The position numbers and the translations under genes are program-made. The notes below the pieces were generated by a model, which made no database searches, was not told where the DNA came from, and worked only from the letters and a program-made list of their open reading frames with translations. Of a stretch of 64,000 nucleotides of DNA, positions 1-9,329 are shown one piece after another (position 1 is the first letter of the stretch; each line of letters opens with the position of its first letter). The stretch is from [Streptosporangium] indianense (lineage in GTDB: Bacteria; Actinomycetota; Actinomycetes; Streptomycetales; Streptomycetaceae), in NCBI RefSeq assembly GCF_021474405.1, contig NZ_JAKEIO010000001.1:153129-217128 (forward strand), written 5' to 3'.

Positions 1-555
1 CGCGCCAGCCTGTCCGCCGGGATGGTCAGGGAGAGCATGAACCGGGTGGTCATGCGCAAGCCGCCGCTGGTCAACTTCGTCCCGCGCTTCGCGGCCCGGG
101 ACACCCCGCTCGGCAACCACACCATCCGGGCCGGCGACCCGGTGTGGGTCTCCCCGGGCGCCGCCCACGCCGACCCCCTCTTCGCCGACCACGTCGCCTC
201 CGGCACCGCCATCAGCACCCGGGCCCACCTGTCCTGGGGAGCGGGACCGCGCCAGTGCCCGGCCCGGGAACTCGCCTCGACGGTCGCGGCGGCCGGAGTG
301 GGACGCCTCTTCGAGCGGTTCGACCACCTCGACCTCGCCCTGCCCGCCGACCAACTGCCCTGGCGTTCATCACCGTTCATGCGAGGCCTGCGCTCCCTGC
401 CCGTCCGCTACGAGCTCGCCTCCGCGCCGCCCCCGCGGCCGTGGACGGACGACCCGGCTCCCGGGGTTGCCGAAGAGGTCCTGCCCGACCCCTCCGCCCG
501 GCAGCGCTCCTCGCTGTGGCGCTATCTGACGGGACTCATCCGCGGCGGCCGCTGA
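1..555 (+). CDS. Cytochrome P450, C-terminal part (5' end outside window)
   Basis: Only the C-terminal third of a cytochrome P450 monooxygenase is present. The frame is open from base 1, so the ATG at 22 is probably internal. The heme-thiolate loop reads WGAGPRQCPARE, with the ligand Cys encoded at about 256-258. It matches the P450 pattern (F/W)xxGxxxC, but has CPA where many bacterial enzymes have CLG. The I-helix and ExxR motifs must lie upstream of the window. After the loop come the usual K/L helices and a Pro/Arg-rich tail ending in RGGR. The substrate cannot be inferred. A strong hairpin follows at 717-751, and the next gene is convergent, so this is the end of its transcription unit. 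Confidence 0.88.
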   Translation, partial: RASLSAGMVRESMNRVVMRKPPLVNFVPRFAARDTPLGNHTIRAGDPVWVSPGAAHADPLFADHVASGTAISTRAHLSWGAGPRQCPARELASTVAAAGVGRLFERFDHLDLALPADQLPWRSSPFMRGLRSLPVRYELASAPPPRPWTDDPAPGVAEEVLPDPSARQRSSLWRYLTGLIRGGR

Positions 556-716
556 GATGCGGGGACCGAGTCGAACGCCCATCCCGTACCGGCGTTCCTC
601 ACGGTCCCCCGATGACACCTTCACACCGCACACGTGACAAATGGTGCTGGTGGGCGGCGCTCCCGTGCTGCGATGCTCGTATCGCGGACCCGGGAAAGGG
701 CGCGAGGGCCCACGGG

Positions 717-751
717 GGCCGGGCAGGTAGACCCCGATGACCTGCCCGGCC
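717..751. terminator. Hairpin terminator between convergent genes
   Basis: A perfect 12-bp stem (GGCCGGGCAGGT at 717-728 pairing with ACCTGCCCGGCC at 740-751) has an 11-nt loop. It lies 160 bp after the P450 stop and 100 bp from the stop of the convergent LuxR gene. There is no strong U-tract, which is common for actinobacterial terminators. It could serve both strands. The rest of 556-848 shows no credible gene. Confidence 0.6.
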
Positions 752-848
752 GTTTCCGTGTCAGGGGCCGTTGCCCCTCACTGACCCCTCGCTTTCCCCG
801 TCGGTTCCTCCGCCACGGGCGCACCGGGCGGGGGCGGGGGAGCGGGGC

Positions 849-1457
849 TCAGACCCAGCCCGACTCCGTGGCGATCCGGATAGCGTCGATCCGATTGCGT
901 CCGCCGGTCTTCCGGGTGATCGCCGACAGATGGTTGCGGACCGTCGCCGCGGACAGGAACAGCCGCTCGGCGATCTCCCGGGTGGGCGTCCCGTCGGCGG
1001 TCAGCCGCAGCACCTCCACCTCGCGCGGGGTCAGCGGGTTGGCTCCCGCGTCCAGCGCGGCCAGCGCGAACTCCGGGTCGACGAACCGCTGCCCCCTCAC
1101 CAGCTTGCGGACGCCGTGGACCAGCCGGTCCGGCGGGGCGTTGGTGCTGATGACACCGGCCGCGTGCAGATCGAGCATGCGGCGCAGCCGCTCGGGGGTC
1201 GTGGAGGCCATCATCAGCAGCATCCGGCAGTCAGGCAGCCGCGCCCGCAGCTCACCCCGGACGGCGACCTCCTCGCCCTCCCTGGAGTCCACGCCGATCA
1301 CCGCCACGTCCGGCCGGCACACCAGGGCACGCGCCAGCACGTCGCCGTTGCCCTCGGCCTCGGCGACGACCTCGATGTCGTCCTCCCGTGACAGCAGAGC
1401 GGCGAACGCTCCCCGCACGAGACGAGTCCGCTCGACGAGAAGAACGCGGATCACCAT
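849..1457 (-). CDS. LuxR-family (NarL-type) regulator with a degenerate receiver
   Basis: This is a two-domain DNA-binding regulator of about 202 residues. Residues 1-115 have the response-regulator fold, and the C-terminus is a LuxR helix-turn-helix (LTPREVEVLRL ... TPTREIAERLFLSAATVRNHL). The start is the ATG at 1457, preceded by GGAGAGGAG at good spacing; the longer frame from 1484 lacks this. The receiver lacks its phosphorylation chemistry: the acidic pair is replaced (VERT), the acceptor Asp position reads VIGVDS, and the conserved Lys region reads STNAPP. It therefore probably does not respond to phosphorylation. It is divergent from the exporter gene at 1630, which is its likely target. 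The 172-bp gap holds direct repeats GTTCGAGCG and GTTCGCACG at 1530-1547. Confidence 0.9.
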   Translation of the reverse strand: MVIRVLLVERTRLVRGAFAALLSREDDIEVVAEAEGNGDVLARALVCRPDVAVIGVDSREGEEVAVRGELRARLPDCRMLLMMASTTPERLRRMLDLHAAGVISTNAPPDRLVHGVRKLVRGQRFVDPEFALAALDAGANPLTPREVEVLRLTADGTPTREIAERLFLSAATVRNHLSAITRKTGGRNRIDAIRIATESGWV

Positions 1458-1629
1458 CGCTCCTCTCCGCCGGACGCGGCCCATCAGAGCACCTTGATCG
1501 GATTATCACCGCACACCGCCGACTTTTCAGTTCGAGCGGTTCGCACGCCCGAACGGCCCCGGTGAGCCGCCGTCCGAGGCCGCCTGTGATCGAGTGGTGG
1601 GGTGTGGGGGCCGGGCGTACCGTCGAACG

Positions 1630-3192
1630 GTGGACACCGCAGGCAGCAGCCCGCAGCCGGCTTCACCACAGGCGACCGCCACCAGGGAATCCCGTGGTGG
1701 CGGCCATACGATGGCACTTCTCGTCATCGCCTCGTGCCAATTGATGGTGGTCCTCGACATCACCATCGTGAACATCGCGCTGCCGCACATCCAGAGCGCG
1801 CTGGACTTCTCCACCACCAGCCTGTCCTGGGTGGTCAACGCCTACACGCTCACCTTCGGCGGTCTGCTGCTGCTCGGCGGCCGGGCCGGCGACATCCTCG
1901 GCCGGCGGCGGGTCTTCATCTTCGGCGTGCTGCTGTTCGCGCTCGCCTCCCTGCTCGGCGGCTTCGCCCAGAACTCCGGCCAACTCCTCGGCGCACGCGC
2001 CCTGCAGGGCGTGGGCGGCGCCATCGCCTCCCCGACCTCCCTCGCTCTGATCAGCACCACCTTCCGCGAGGGCCCGGAACGCAACCGCGCCTTCGGTGTC
2101 TTCGCCGCGGTCTCGGCCGGCGGCGGCGCGATCGGCCTGCTCGCCGGCGGCATGCTGGTGGAGTGGCTGAACTGGCGGTGGGTGCTGTTCGTCAACGTGC
2201 CCATCGGCCTGCTCATCGTGCTCGCCACACCGCGCTTCATCAAGGAGTCCGAACGCCACCCCGGGCGCTTCGACATCGCCGGCGCACTCACCTCCACCGC
2301 GGGCATGGTGCTGCTCGTCTACGGCTTCATCAGAGCAGCGCAGGAAGGCTGGCGGGACGCACTGACCCTCGCCTCGTTCGCCGGGGCGGTCGTGGTCCTG
2401 GCGGTCTTCATCATGATCGAGCGGCGTTCGAAACAACCCATCACGCCGCTGCACATGTTCGCCGACCGCAACCGTGCGGGCACCTACGGCATCATGCTGT
2501 GTCTGGCCGCCGCCATCTTCGGCATGTTCTTCTTCCTCACGCTCTTCGTGCAGGACGTGCTCGGGTTCAGCCCGCTCGCGGCCGGACTGGCCTTCCTGCC
2601 GGTCAGCGCGGTCATCGCCGTCGGAGCCGGACTGGCCTCGCGGTTCCTGCCCGTCTACGGGCCCAAGCCGTTCATGGTGGTGGGCGCGATCCTGGCGGCG
2701 GCCGGCCTGGCCTGGCTCACCCTGACCGACGTCCACTCCACCTACGCGGGCAGCGTCCTCGGCCCGATGCTCGTCTTCAGCCTGGGCATGGGCATGGAGT
2801 TCGTGTCACTGACCCTGATGGCGCTGTCCAACGTCCCCACACCGGAGACGGGGGCGGCCTCCGGGCTCCTCAACGCCACCCAGCAGGTCGGCGGCTCCCT
2901 CGGCCTGTCGATCCTGGTCACGATGTTCGGCACGGCCAGCACCAACGAGGCGGACAAGCAGGTCCCGGACTTCCTCCAGCAGGCGACCCCGGCCGAACGC
3001 ATCCGCTTCCAGCGCACCGGGGAACTGCCCAAACCCTGGTCCGACGAGATCCTCACCGCCGGCGTCTCGGCCGCCTTCATCATGGCCGCGATCTTCACCG
3101 CCGTCGCCGCCCTGATCGCCCTGGTGGTCATCCAGGTCCGCCCCTCCGACCTGGAACGCCTCAAGGGAGGAGCGAGCCCCGGCGCGATGTGA
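1630..3192 (+). CDS. MFS drug exporter, DHA2 (EmrB/QacA) family
   Basis: This is a 14-helix major facilitator transporter that probably exports a hydrophobic drug or metabolite by proton antiport. Helix 1 carries VLDITIVNIALP, typical of DHA2. Motif A (GGRAGDILGRRR) follows helix 2, and motif C is the Gly-rich helix 5 segment ending in WRWVLFVNVPIG. About 520 residues fits the family. The start is uncertain. I chose the GTG at 1630 (VDTAGSS...), since the ATG at 1594 adds a basic, non-conserved leader; the ATG at 1711 would remove the hydrophilic N-terminus. It is divergent from the LuxR regulator, a common regulator-exporter arrangement. The specificity is unknown. Confidence 0.9.
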   Translation: MDTAGSSPQPASPQATATRESRGGGHTMALLVIASCQLMVVLDITIVNIALPHIQSALDFSTTSLSWVVNAYTLTFGGLLLLGGRAGDILGRRRVFIFGVLLFALASLLGGFAQNSGQLLGARALQGVGGAIASPTSLALISTTFREGPERNRAFGVFAAVSAGGGAIGLLAGGMLVEWLNWRWVLFVNVPIGLLIVLATPRFIKESERHPGRFDIAGALTSTAGMVLLVYGFIRAAQEGWRDALTLASFAGAVVVLAVFIMIERRSKQPITPLHMFADRNRAGTYGIMLCLAAAIFGMFFFLTLFVQDVLGFSPLAAGLAFLPVSAVIAVGAGLASRFLPVYGPKPFMVVGAILAAAGLAWLTLTDVHSTYAGSVLGPMLVFSLGMGMEFVSLTLMALSNVPTPETGAASGLLNATQQVGGSLGLSILVTMFGTASTNEADKQVPDFLQQATPAERIRFQRTGELPKPWSDEILTAGVSAAFIMAAIFTAVAALIALVVIQVRPSDLERLKGGASPGAM

Positions 3193-3219
3193 GGGCCGCC
3201 CCCGCCGCCTCGGGCCCCG

Positions 3220-3440
3220 CTACGAACCGATCCGCGCCGCGATGACCGGCGCGAGCCGGTCGGCGATGGCCCGGCGTCCCCGCTCGTGGGGGTGCACCGG
3301 GTCCGTCAGGTCGCCCGACCCCAGCCGGCCGGTCGTGCCGACGAAGGACACCCGGGCGTCCCCACCGGCACGGCGGCCTTCACCGCGGCCTCGGTCTGCG
3401 GGCGAAGCGCCCGCGGAACGCCTCCGACGCGAGCCGGGCA
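3220..3440 (-). pseudogene. Relic of an SGNH/GDSL hydrolase (C-terminus, frameshifted)
   Basis: The last 45 codons on the minus strand read VSFVGTTGRLGSGDL, then DPVHPHERGRRAIADRL and a short tail. This is the block V region of SGNH/GDSL lipases, where the catalytic Asp and His sit in DxxHP, followed by the usual terminal helix. The stretch just upstream (RPQTEAAVKAAVPVGTPG) continues the family pattern but in another frame, so there is a frameshift near 3350. No catalytic Ser block or start codon is present. The fragment fills the gap between the exporter and the LAL regulator. I infer a decayed esterase gene; a small functional protein is unlikely. Confidence 0.55.
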
Positions 3441-3528
3441 CGGGGTGAGTGCGGCGCGGTCCGAGCCGGTCCCCGTGCCGTGCGGACCTCCCCGGGCGCC
3501 GGTCGGCGGGGCGGTGTGTGGTCGGCTG

Positions 3529-6436
3529 TCACGGTCGCGGGCGTGGGAACGACTCCAGTGCCGCGGCCAGGCCCGCCGCATCCGTGCCGATCTTGCGGTA
3601 GACGGACGAGAGCAGTTGCCGCACGCCCTCCTCGGTGAGGCGCAGTTCCTTGGCCACGACCGCCGCGGCGTGGCCGCCGACCGTCATCTCGGCCGCCTTG
3701 CGCTCCTGCGCGGTGAGCGTGTCCGTCTGTGCGTAACGCAACGGCAGCGGCCGCAGCCCGGCCGCGGACAGTTCCCTCCTGGCCCGGGCGGCCAGGCCCT
3801 CCGCACCGCAGTGCACCGCGCCCTCCAGACCCTGGTACAGCCGGTCGGCGGCCTGATGCAGACGGCCGTCGCGGGCGAGGGCGGCACCGTGGCCGACCAG
3901 GGCACGGGCCAGTTCGTACGCGGCGGGCGACTGCTGCAGCTGGTCGACGGCCCGCGCGTGCAGAGCGAGCCCCGCCTCACCGCCCGTCACCTCCGCCTGC
4001 GCGTGCAGGGCCTGGCCGATCGCGGAGGCCGCGCCGAAGTCCCGGGCCCGCTTCACCGCGTCCCGGGCGTGCCGCACCGCCCGGTCGGGAGCGGTGCGCG
4101 ACAGGGCCGAGGCCAGTCCCAGCTGCCAGGGACACCACGCGGGGTTGCGCCATTCCCGGCCCTCCAGCCACTCCCCGACGCCGGTCAGCAGATCGGCGGC
4201 CTCCGCGGGCCGGCCCTCCGCCAGGAGCAGCTCGGCGTAGACGGTGCGCGGGTCGGGGTAGATGACGGCGTTCGGGATGACGTCGCCGTAGTGGTACCTG
4301 TCGGCCAGCCGGCGTGCCGCGATGACGCGGCCCCGGGCCAGCAGGGTCTGGATCAGGATGCCGATGGCGAACCACTGGGCGGGCACCGCGCCTTCCACCC
4401 GGTCTGCGATGCCGAGGCCCTCCCGCACCAGGTTCTCGGCCTCGGCCAGGCAGCCGCGGCGGTAGCGGATGTACCCGGAGAGCGTCTGGCCCAGGGCCAG
4501 GTGGGAGCCGCGCCAGCCCTTCGACTCACACTCGGCCATGCCCCGCGCGAACAGTTCCTCGGCCCGTCGGGGCTGGTCGCAGTACATGAACACCAGCGCG
4601 ACCGAGACGGGTACCTCGAACCCGCGGTTCTCATGGGTCCAGCTCAGTCCGCCGCGCAGGGCCTTCTCGGCGTAGGCGAGGACCTTCTGCCGGGGCTCGC
4701 CGCGCATCATCGCGTCCCAGGCGCGCGCCCCGAGGAGGTAGCGCTCCTCCGGACCGCGCCCCGGCAGCCGGTCGGCGAGCCGGGCCAGCCTGCGCGAACG
4801 GCTCGACGAGTCGGCCTCGTCGGTGCGGAACGCGCTCCACACGAAGTGGTCGGCCTGCATCCGCAGCCGGATCCGGGGATGGGCGGCCCGCCGCGCCTCG
4901 TCCGCGGCCACCGTCGCGGCCTCCGCCATCCGGTCGGTGTGGGCCAGGGCCTGGGTGAGCCGGTACACCATCGAGGCACGCAGCTCGGGGTCGATGCCCG
5001 GTTCCGCGAGCGCCTCCCGCAGGTGTGTCACGGTCGCCGTCGGCTTGATGAGGAAGGTCGCGCAGGCCAGTTCATGCAGCAGCGCGGCGCGTTCCTCCGG
5101 CAGCGGCGGTTCCTGCAGAGCCCGGTTCAGCAGCCGTCGGGCCGCCTCCGGGGCGCCGGAGTGCAGGGCCTCACGGGCGGCCTCCCGCAGGCAGGCCACG
5201 GCCTCGGCGCTGCCTTCACAGGGGACCTCCAGCAGGTGCCGGGCCGCGGCGGCGCAGCCGAGCCCGGCCGCCCGGACGGCTTCGGCGGCCGCGTTGTGCA
5301 GGCCCTCCCGCAGACTCGGCCTGATGGACCGGTAGATCGTGGTGGCGATCAGCGGGTGGAGGAACTCCAGCGTCTCGCCGGACCCGTCGCCGTCGGCCAG
5401 GACGCGGGCGGTGCGCAGCTTCTCCGTGGCCTCGGCCGCCGCGGTGCCGCCGATCGCCGCGATGCGGGCAGGCCAGTTCCGGGGAGATGGCCTGCCCGAG
5501 GACGGCCGCGGCGTAGGCGAAGCGGACGGTGGTGGTGCCCAGGTGCTGGAGCCGCTCGATCAGTCCGGGCCCCTTCACCGCGGCGGCCAGATCGCGCATC
5601 GCGGGCAGGTCCTCGCCGGTGCCCCGCAGATTGCGTTCGCCGAGCCGGATGGAGAGCTCCACCGCCTCGAACGGGCTCCCGCCGGTGATCTCCCAGCATT
5701 CCTCGCAGAACGCGTCCTCGGCCTCCTCGCCGACCTCGTCCCGCACGATCCGGGCCACGGCCGCGGAACTGAGCGGCGCCAGGGTGAAGGGACGGGTCCC
5801 CAGATCGGCGGCGGATCCGAACGCCGCCGCCTCCGGGGGCAGTTCGTCGGGCCGGAAGGCGACGACGATCAGCAGCGACAGGTCCACGGCCCGCGGCGCG
5901 AACGAGGCCAGCCAGGTCAGTGACTCGACGTCCGCCCAGTGCAGATCGTCCAGCAGCAGCACCATGGGCGTCCTCGTCACCGCCAGGCGCGTCATCACCC
6001 AGTCGAGACCGTCCCGGACCCCGGTCGGGTCCGGGACATGGCCGCCGGGCGTGGCGACCAGCCCGAGAGCGGAGCCGACGATGGCGTACCAGCCTCCCAG
6101 GAAGGCACGGAGCCCGTCCTCGTCCATCGACGCCAGCGCGGGCTGGACGACCTGGCGCACCAGATGGAACGCCAGCCCCTGCTCCTTCTCACCGCCTCGG
6201 CCCGACAGCACGGTGAACCCCTGCTCCCGGGCACGGGCGCGGGCCTCCGTCAACAGGGAGGTCTTGCCCATCCCGGCCGGACCGGTGAAGGCGAGCAGCC
6301 CACCGCGCGGTGCCTGGGGCACGCCGTCGACGGTGTCCCGCAGGCCGACCAACGCCGAGTCGAGCGCGCGGAGCTCCTTGCGGCGCTCGAGCAACGGCCG
6401 GTTCTCGGGCGTGGATTGCCGCAGCTCGTGCGCCAT
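3529..6436 (-). pseudogene. Large LuxR (LAL/MalT-type) ATP-binding regulator, interrupted by one frameshift
   Basis: The full product would be about 970 residues: an N-terminal AAA ATPase, a helical TPR-like middle and a C-terminal LuxR helix-turn-helix. Walker A is FTGPAGMGKTS and Walker B is MVLLLDDLHWAD. The C-terminal HTH runs from LTAQERKAAEM to LLSSVYRKIGTD. The ATG at 6436 (MAHELRQS) has GGAAGCGG upstream. The coding frame changes at a GGG run at 5466-5468 (plus strand). Upstream it reads AISPELAC and would run into nonsense; downstream ARIAAIGGTAAAE continues in the -1 register. Removing one G restores ELACRIAAIGG. This is either a real inactivating mutation or a base-calling error. 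It lies beside the terpene synthase/P450 operon and is its natural candidate activator. Confidence 0.85.
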
Positions 6437-6629
6437 GTGCCGTACCGCTTCCTGTCGTCGGCCATCGGGAGGCAGCGCGAGCGTACGCCTCCCGATGGGC
6501 GCCTTTCCGCATTCTGGAACGAGCACGACGAAGACGGGTGAATGACCTGCTACAGCCGCGTGAGACGCGGGCCGGGCGGGTACGGTGGCCTGAATGGGCA
6601 CGTGCCACGCACCCGGACGGCGGGCTCTC

Positions 6630-7643
6630 TCACCGCAGCACCTCAGTCGCCGCGTCCGCGTAGCGCGGGACGGTGCGGGACCAGTAGTAGCAGCCGCGGA
6701 TCCAGCCCGCCATGCCGTCCACGTAGCCGACGCCCGAAGGGCTCAACTCCGGTGCGATCTCGGCGTGGAGCCTCTCGAACTCGCGGATCGTGCGGTTGAT
6801 CTGCTGGATGGCCAGGGTGACGGCCACCGGCAGCGGGCACTGGTGGGCCCGCTGGTAGGCGAGCGCCAGATTGATCATTTGGCCGGCGCGTTGCTCCTTG
6901 ACGGCGGAGAACAGGTCGGGGATCCACACCGCGGCGTCGGCCGACAGCCGGCTCAGGCGCCGCATGAGCGGGTGATGGAGTTCCTCGGAGGTCAGCTCGC
7001 ACGGCTGGGCGGCCTCGCACAGCGGGTGGAACGGCTCGACGCCCGCGGTGAGGGACCGTATCGAGGTGCACAGCCCGGACCGCAGGGGGGAGGGATGGGT
7101 CTGGGCCACCGCCTCGTACAGCAGCCCGTGCACGTACTCGCGGCTCTTCCACGCCCAGCGCGCGGCCTGTGCGGGGGTGCACCGTTCGCGGACCTGCCGG
7201 TAGAGGTCGGACAGCGCTGCTCCCAGAGGGGTGCCGGGTGGTGCGTCGTCCCGCAGGATCGCGATGCTCTCGCCCAGCATGGGCAGCAACCGGCCGGGCC
7301 GGTGCCGCCCGACCTCCTCGGCCCGGTCGTCGAAGACGAACTGGTAGGCGATCTGGTGGGCCACGAGTTGCAGGATGCCGGGGTCGGCGTCCGGGCTGTT
7401 GTAGGAGGCGAGTTCGGCCGGGCGGGTGTGGCAGATCATGGCCGCGACGCCCGGTTCGTCGCTCAGGCCGGTCGTGCGCAGCCACGCGTCGACGCCCGCC
7501 GCGGCCGCCGGCTCGTGCGGGTTGCGCCGGAACGGATAGGGCATGTACAGGTGCGTGTCGATCAGCTCCACCAGGGGGGACGCAGGAAGCACGTCCTGCG
7601 CGACGGGCGCCCTCTCCTCATGTGTGGTCGACACCGTTGTCAC
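6630..7643 (-). CDS. Class I terpene synthase with an altered NSE motif
   Basis: This is a soluble terpene cyclase of about 337 residues, the usual length of bacterial sesquiterpene synthases, which ionise a prenyl diphosphate with Mg2+. The Asp-rich motif is FDDRAEE (D105, D106, E109). The second metal motif aligns as PDLFSAVKE at 242-250: the usual first Asn is Pro, while S246 and E250 are kept. R196 sits 46 residues before it, where the pyrophosphate-sensing Arg is normally found, and the C-terminal RY (WSRTVPRY) is present. The GTG start at 7643 has GGAGGGACG just upstream. The gene start overlaps the end of the P450 gene by 26 bp, so the two are co-translated. The product cannot be predicted from sequence. 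Confidence 0.92.
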   Translation of the reverse strand: MTTVSTTHEERAPVAQDVLPASPLVELIDTHLYMPYPFRRNPHEPAAAAGVDAWLRTTGLSDEPGVAAMICHTRPAELASYNSPDADPGILQLVAHQIAYQFVFDDRAEEVGRHRPGRLLPMLGESIAILRDDAPPGTPLGAALSDLYRQVRERCTPAQAARWAWKSREYVHGLLYEAVAQTHPSPLRSGLCTSIRSLTAGVEPFHPLCEAAQPCELTSEELHHPLMRRLSRLSADAAVWIPDLFSAVKEQRAGQMINLALAYQRAHQCPLPVAVTLAIQQINRTIREFERLHAEIAPELSPSGVGYVDGMAGWIRGCYYWSRTVPRYADAATEVLR

Positions 7644-9087
7644 CGTCCCTCCGGGTGCTCTCCGTGCCGGATACCGCGGTCAGGGCTCCGGGTGCGAGGG
7701 TGACGGCGTGCGGGGCGGTGCCGCCCGGTGCGTCCGCCCGCGGCGTGCAGATCATGGTCAGGGACCTCGGCCCCAGCGTCGCCCCCGGGCGCGGGGCCGC
7801 GATCCGTCCGGCCGGATGCCGCAGTCGCCAGCGACCGGCGACGGTCGCCAGGGCCACCGTCATCTCGGCCATGGAGAACAGGTCGCCGATGCACTTGCGG
7901 CTGCCCGCGGCGAACGGGATCAGCGCCCCGTGCGGACCGGCGGCGGACTCGCCGTCCAGCCGGCGCTCGGGCAGGAACCGGTCGGGCTCGGGGAACGACG
8001 CGGGGTCGTGGTGCAGGAGGTAGGGGCTGTACAGGACCGTGGTCCCGCGAGCCAGCCGGCGTCCGGCGAACTCCGTCTCCCGGGTGGTGACCCGCGTGAA
8101 GAGCCAGCCGGGCGGGGAGTGGCGCAGCGTCTCGGTGAGGACGGACCGGGTGTAGACCAGCCGCGGCAGGTCGTCGACGGCGGGTAACCGGCCGGCGAGG
8201 ACGGTGTCCACCTCGGCGTGCAGCCGCCGCTCGACCTCGGGGTGCTGGGCCAGGAGGCTGAAGGCGGAGGCCAGGCACATGGAAGGGCTCTCGGAACCGG
8301 TGAGCAGGAGGGACACCAACTGGTCGTGGACCTCCCGGTCGGTGACCGGGGCTCCGCCGGTCCCGGCGGCGGTGAGCAGCAGCCCCAGCAGATCGTCGCG
8401 GGGAGTGCCCCGGCGGCGTTCGTCGACGGCCGAGGCGATGAGTTCGCGTACCCGCTCCACCGCCTGCCGGTAACGGCGGTTGGCGGGCGTGGGAAGCCGG
8501 AACAGGGCGTCGACCGGTACGACCGTGCGGACGAACAGGCCCCGGACGATGGCGGCGAGGCAGTGCCGCACCTCGTCGGTCGCGGCCGGGCCGAGCGCGT
8601 CGGACAGCAGCGATCTGCTGATCAGCCGGGTCGTCAGACTCAGCGTGGCGGCACTGACATCGATGCGCTGCCCCGTGCGCCAGTCCCGGCACAGTGCCGC
8701 GGCCTCCTCGGCCATCACGTCCGTCTGCGCGGCGACGCGGGCGGGGCGGAACGTGGGCTGCAGCAACCGGCGCTGACGCCGGTGCTCCGCGTGCGGGCAG
8801 GTGACGACGCCGTCGCCCATCAGCACCCGGAGCCTGTCGTACTGCGGTCCGCCCTTGTCGAACGTACGGGTGTCCCGGAGCATCCGGTGGACGAGTTCCG
8901 GGTGACATACCATCCACGCCCGCTGGGGGCCCAGGCGTATCTCGACCAGATCGCCCTGCGAGGGAAGAGATTTCAAAAACTCCATCGGCCGACGGAACAA
9001 GGCGATACCGTGGCTGATGGATGGGAATATGCCTGGAGCAGTACCAACCGTCCATGACTGTTCCGATTCAGGGACGTAGCCGTTCAT
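7618..9087 (-). CDS. Cytochrome P450, probable terpene oxidase (CYP170-like)
   Basis: This is a complete P450 of 489 residues. The I-helix motif reads LLTGSESPS, a variant of (A/G)Gx(D/E)T(T/S). The K-helix ExxR is ETLRHSP, the PERF-like region is DRFLPERR, and the heme loop is FAAGSRKCIG with the Cys ligand. The N-terminus (TAPGIFPSISHG...GDLVEIRLGP) resembles CYP170-type enzymes, which sit beside sesquiterpene synthases and oxidise their hydrocarbon product. The ATG at 9087 is the first codon in frame. The C-terminus extends about 40 residues past the fold, and its last codons overlap the synthase start. It probably hydroxylates the olefin made by the neighbour, with external ferredoxin and reductase supplying electrons. 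Confidence 0.9.
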   Translation of the reverse strand: MNGYVPESEQSWTVGTAPGIFPSISHGIALFRRPMEFLKSLPSQGDLVEIRLGPQRAWMVCHPELVHRMLRDTRTFDKGGPQYDRLRVLMGDGVVTCPHAEHRRQRRLLQPTFRPARVAAQTDVMAEEAAALCRDWRTGQRIDVSAATLSLTTRLISRSLLSDALGPAATDEVRHCLAAIVRGLFVRTVVPVDALFRLPTPANRRYRQAVERVRELIASAVDERRRGTPRDDLLGLLLTAAGTGGAPVTDREVHDQLVSLLLTGSESPSMCLASAFSLLAQHPEVERRLHAEVDTVLAGRLPAVDDLPRLVYTRSVLTETLRHSPPGWLFTRVTTRETEFAGRRLARGTTVLYSPYLLHHDPASFPEPDRFLPERRLDGESAAGPHGALIPFAAGSRKCIGDLFSMAEMTVALATVAGRWRLRHPAGRIAAPRPGATLGPRSLTMICTPRADAPGGTAPHAVTLAPGALTAVSGTESTRRDGDNGVDHT

Positions 9088-9280
9088 CGCATACCACCCG
9101 TTTCAGTCGACCTGGGAAAACGGTGAGTTCCGCCGATGCGGCGCTTGCCCCCGTGTCCTGCCCAGTGCAAACGGGCCGTCGACTTGGCGAACCCTTTCTC
9201 CAAGGGGGCGCACGGGTGCACAGAGAAGCGCTGGAAGCGCCGGGTGAGTCACTTTCGAAGCACGTCATTTCCGCATACAA

Positions 9281-9326
9281 GGAATGCGAGGAATGCGCGG
9301 AATAAGCGGATACGGGCGGGAATGCG
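9281..9326. repeat. Phased GGAATGCG repeats upstream of the P450/terpene operon
   Basis: GGAATGCG occurs at 9281-9288 and 9290-9297, a related GGAATAAG at 9299-9306, and another GGAATGCG at 9319-9326. The first three copies are spaced exactly 9 bp apart. They lie between the end of the small minus-strand gene (stop at 9330) and the P450 start at 9087, in otherwise non-coding DNA. They could be operator sites for the operon or a small tandem duplication. The remaining intergenic sequence 9088-9280 shows no gene. Confidence 0.4.
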
Positions 9327-9329
9327 GCT

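Noticed and set aside
1663..2736. Open frame of 357 codons antisense to the exporter
   Set aside because: It is Gly/Glu/Gln/His-rich and low in complexity, a typical shadow of a membrane-protein gene on the other strand.
3286..5688. Open frame of about 800 codons on the plus strand
   Set aside because: It runs antisense to the LAL regulator, has no family similarity or ribosome site, and arises because high-GC DNA rarely has stop codons in the opposite frame.
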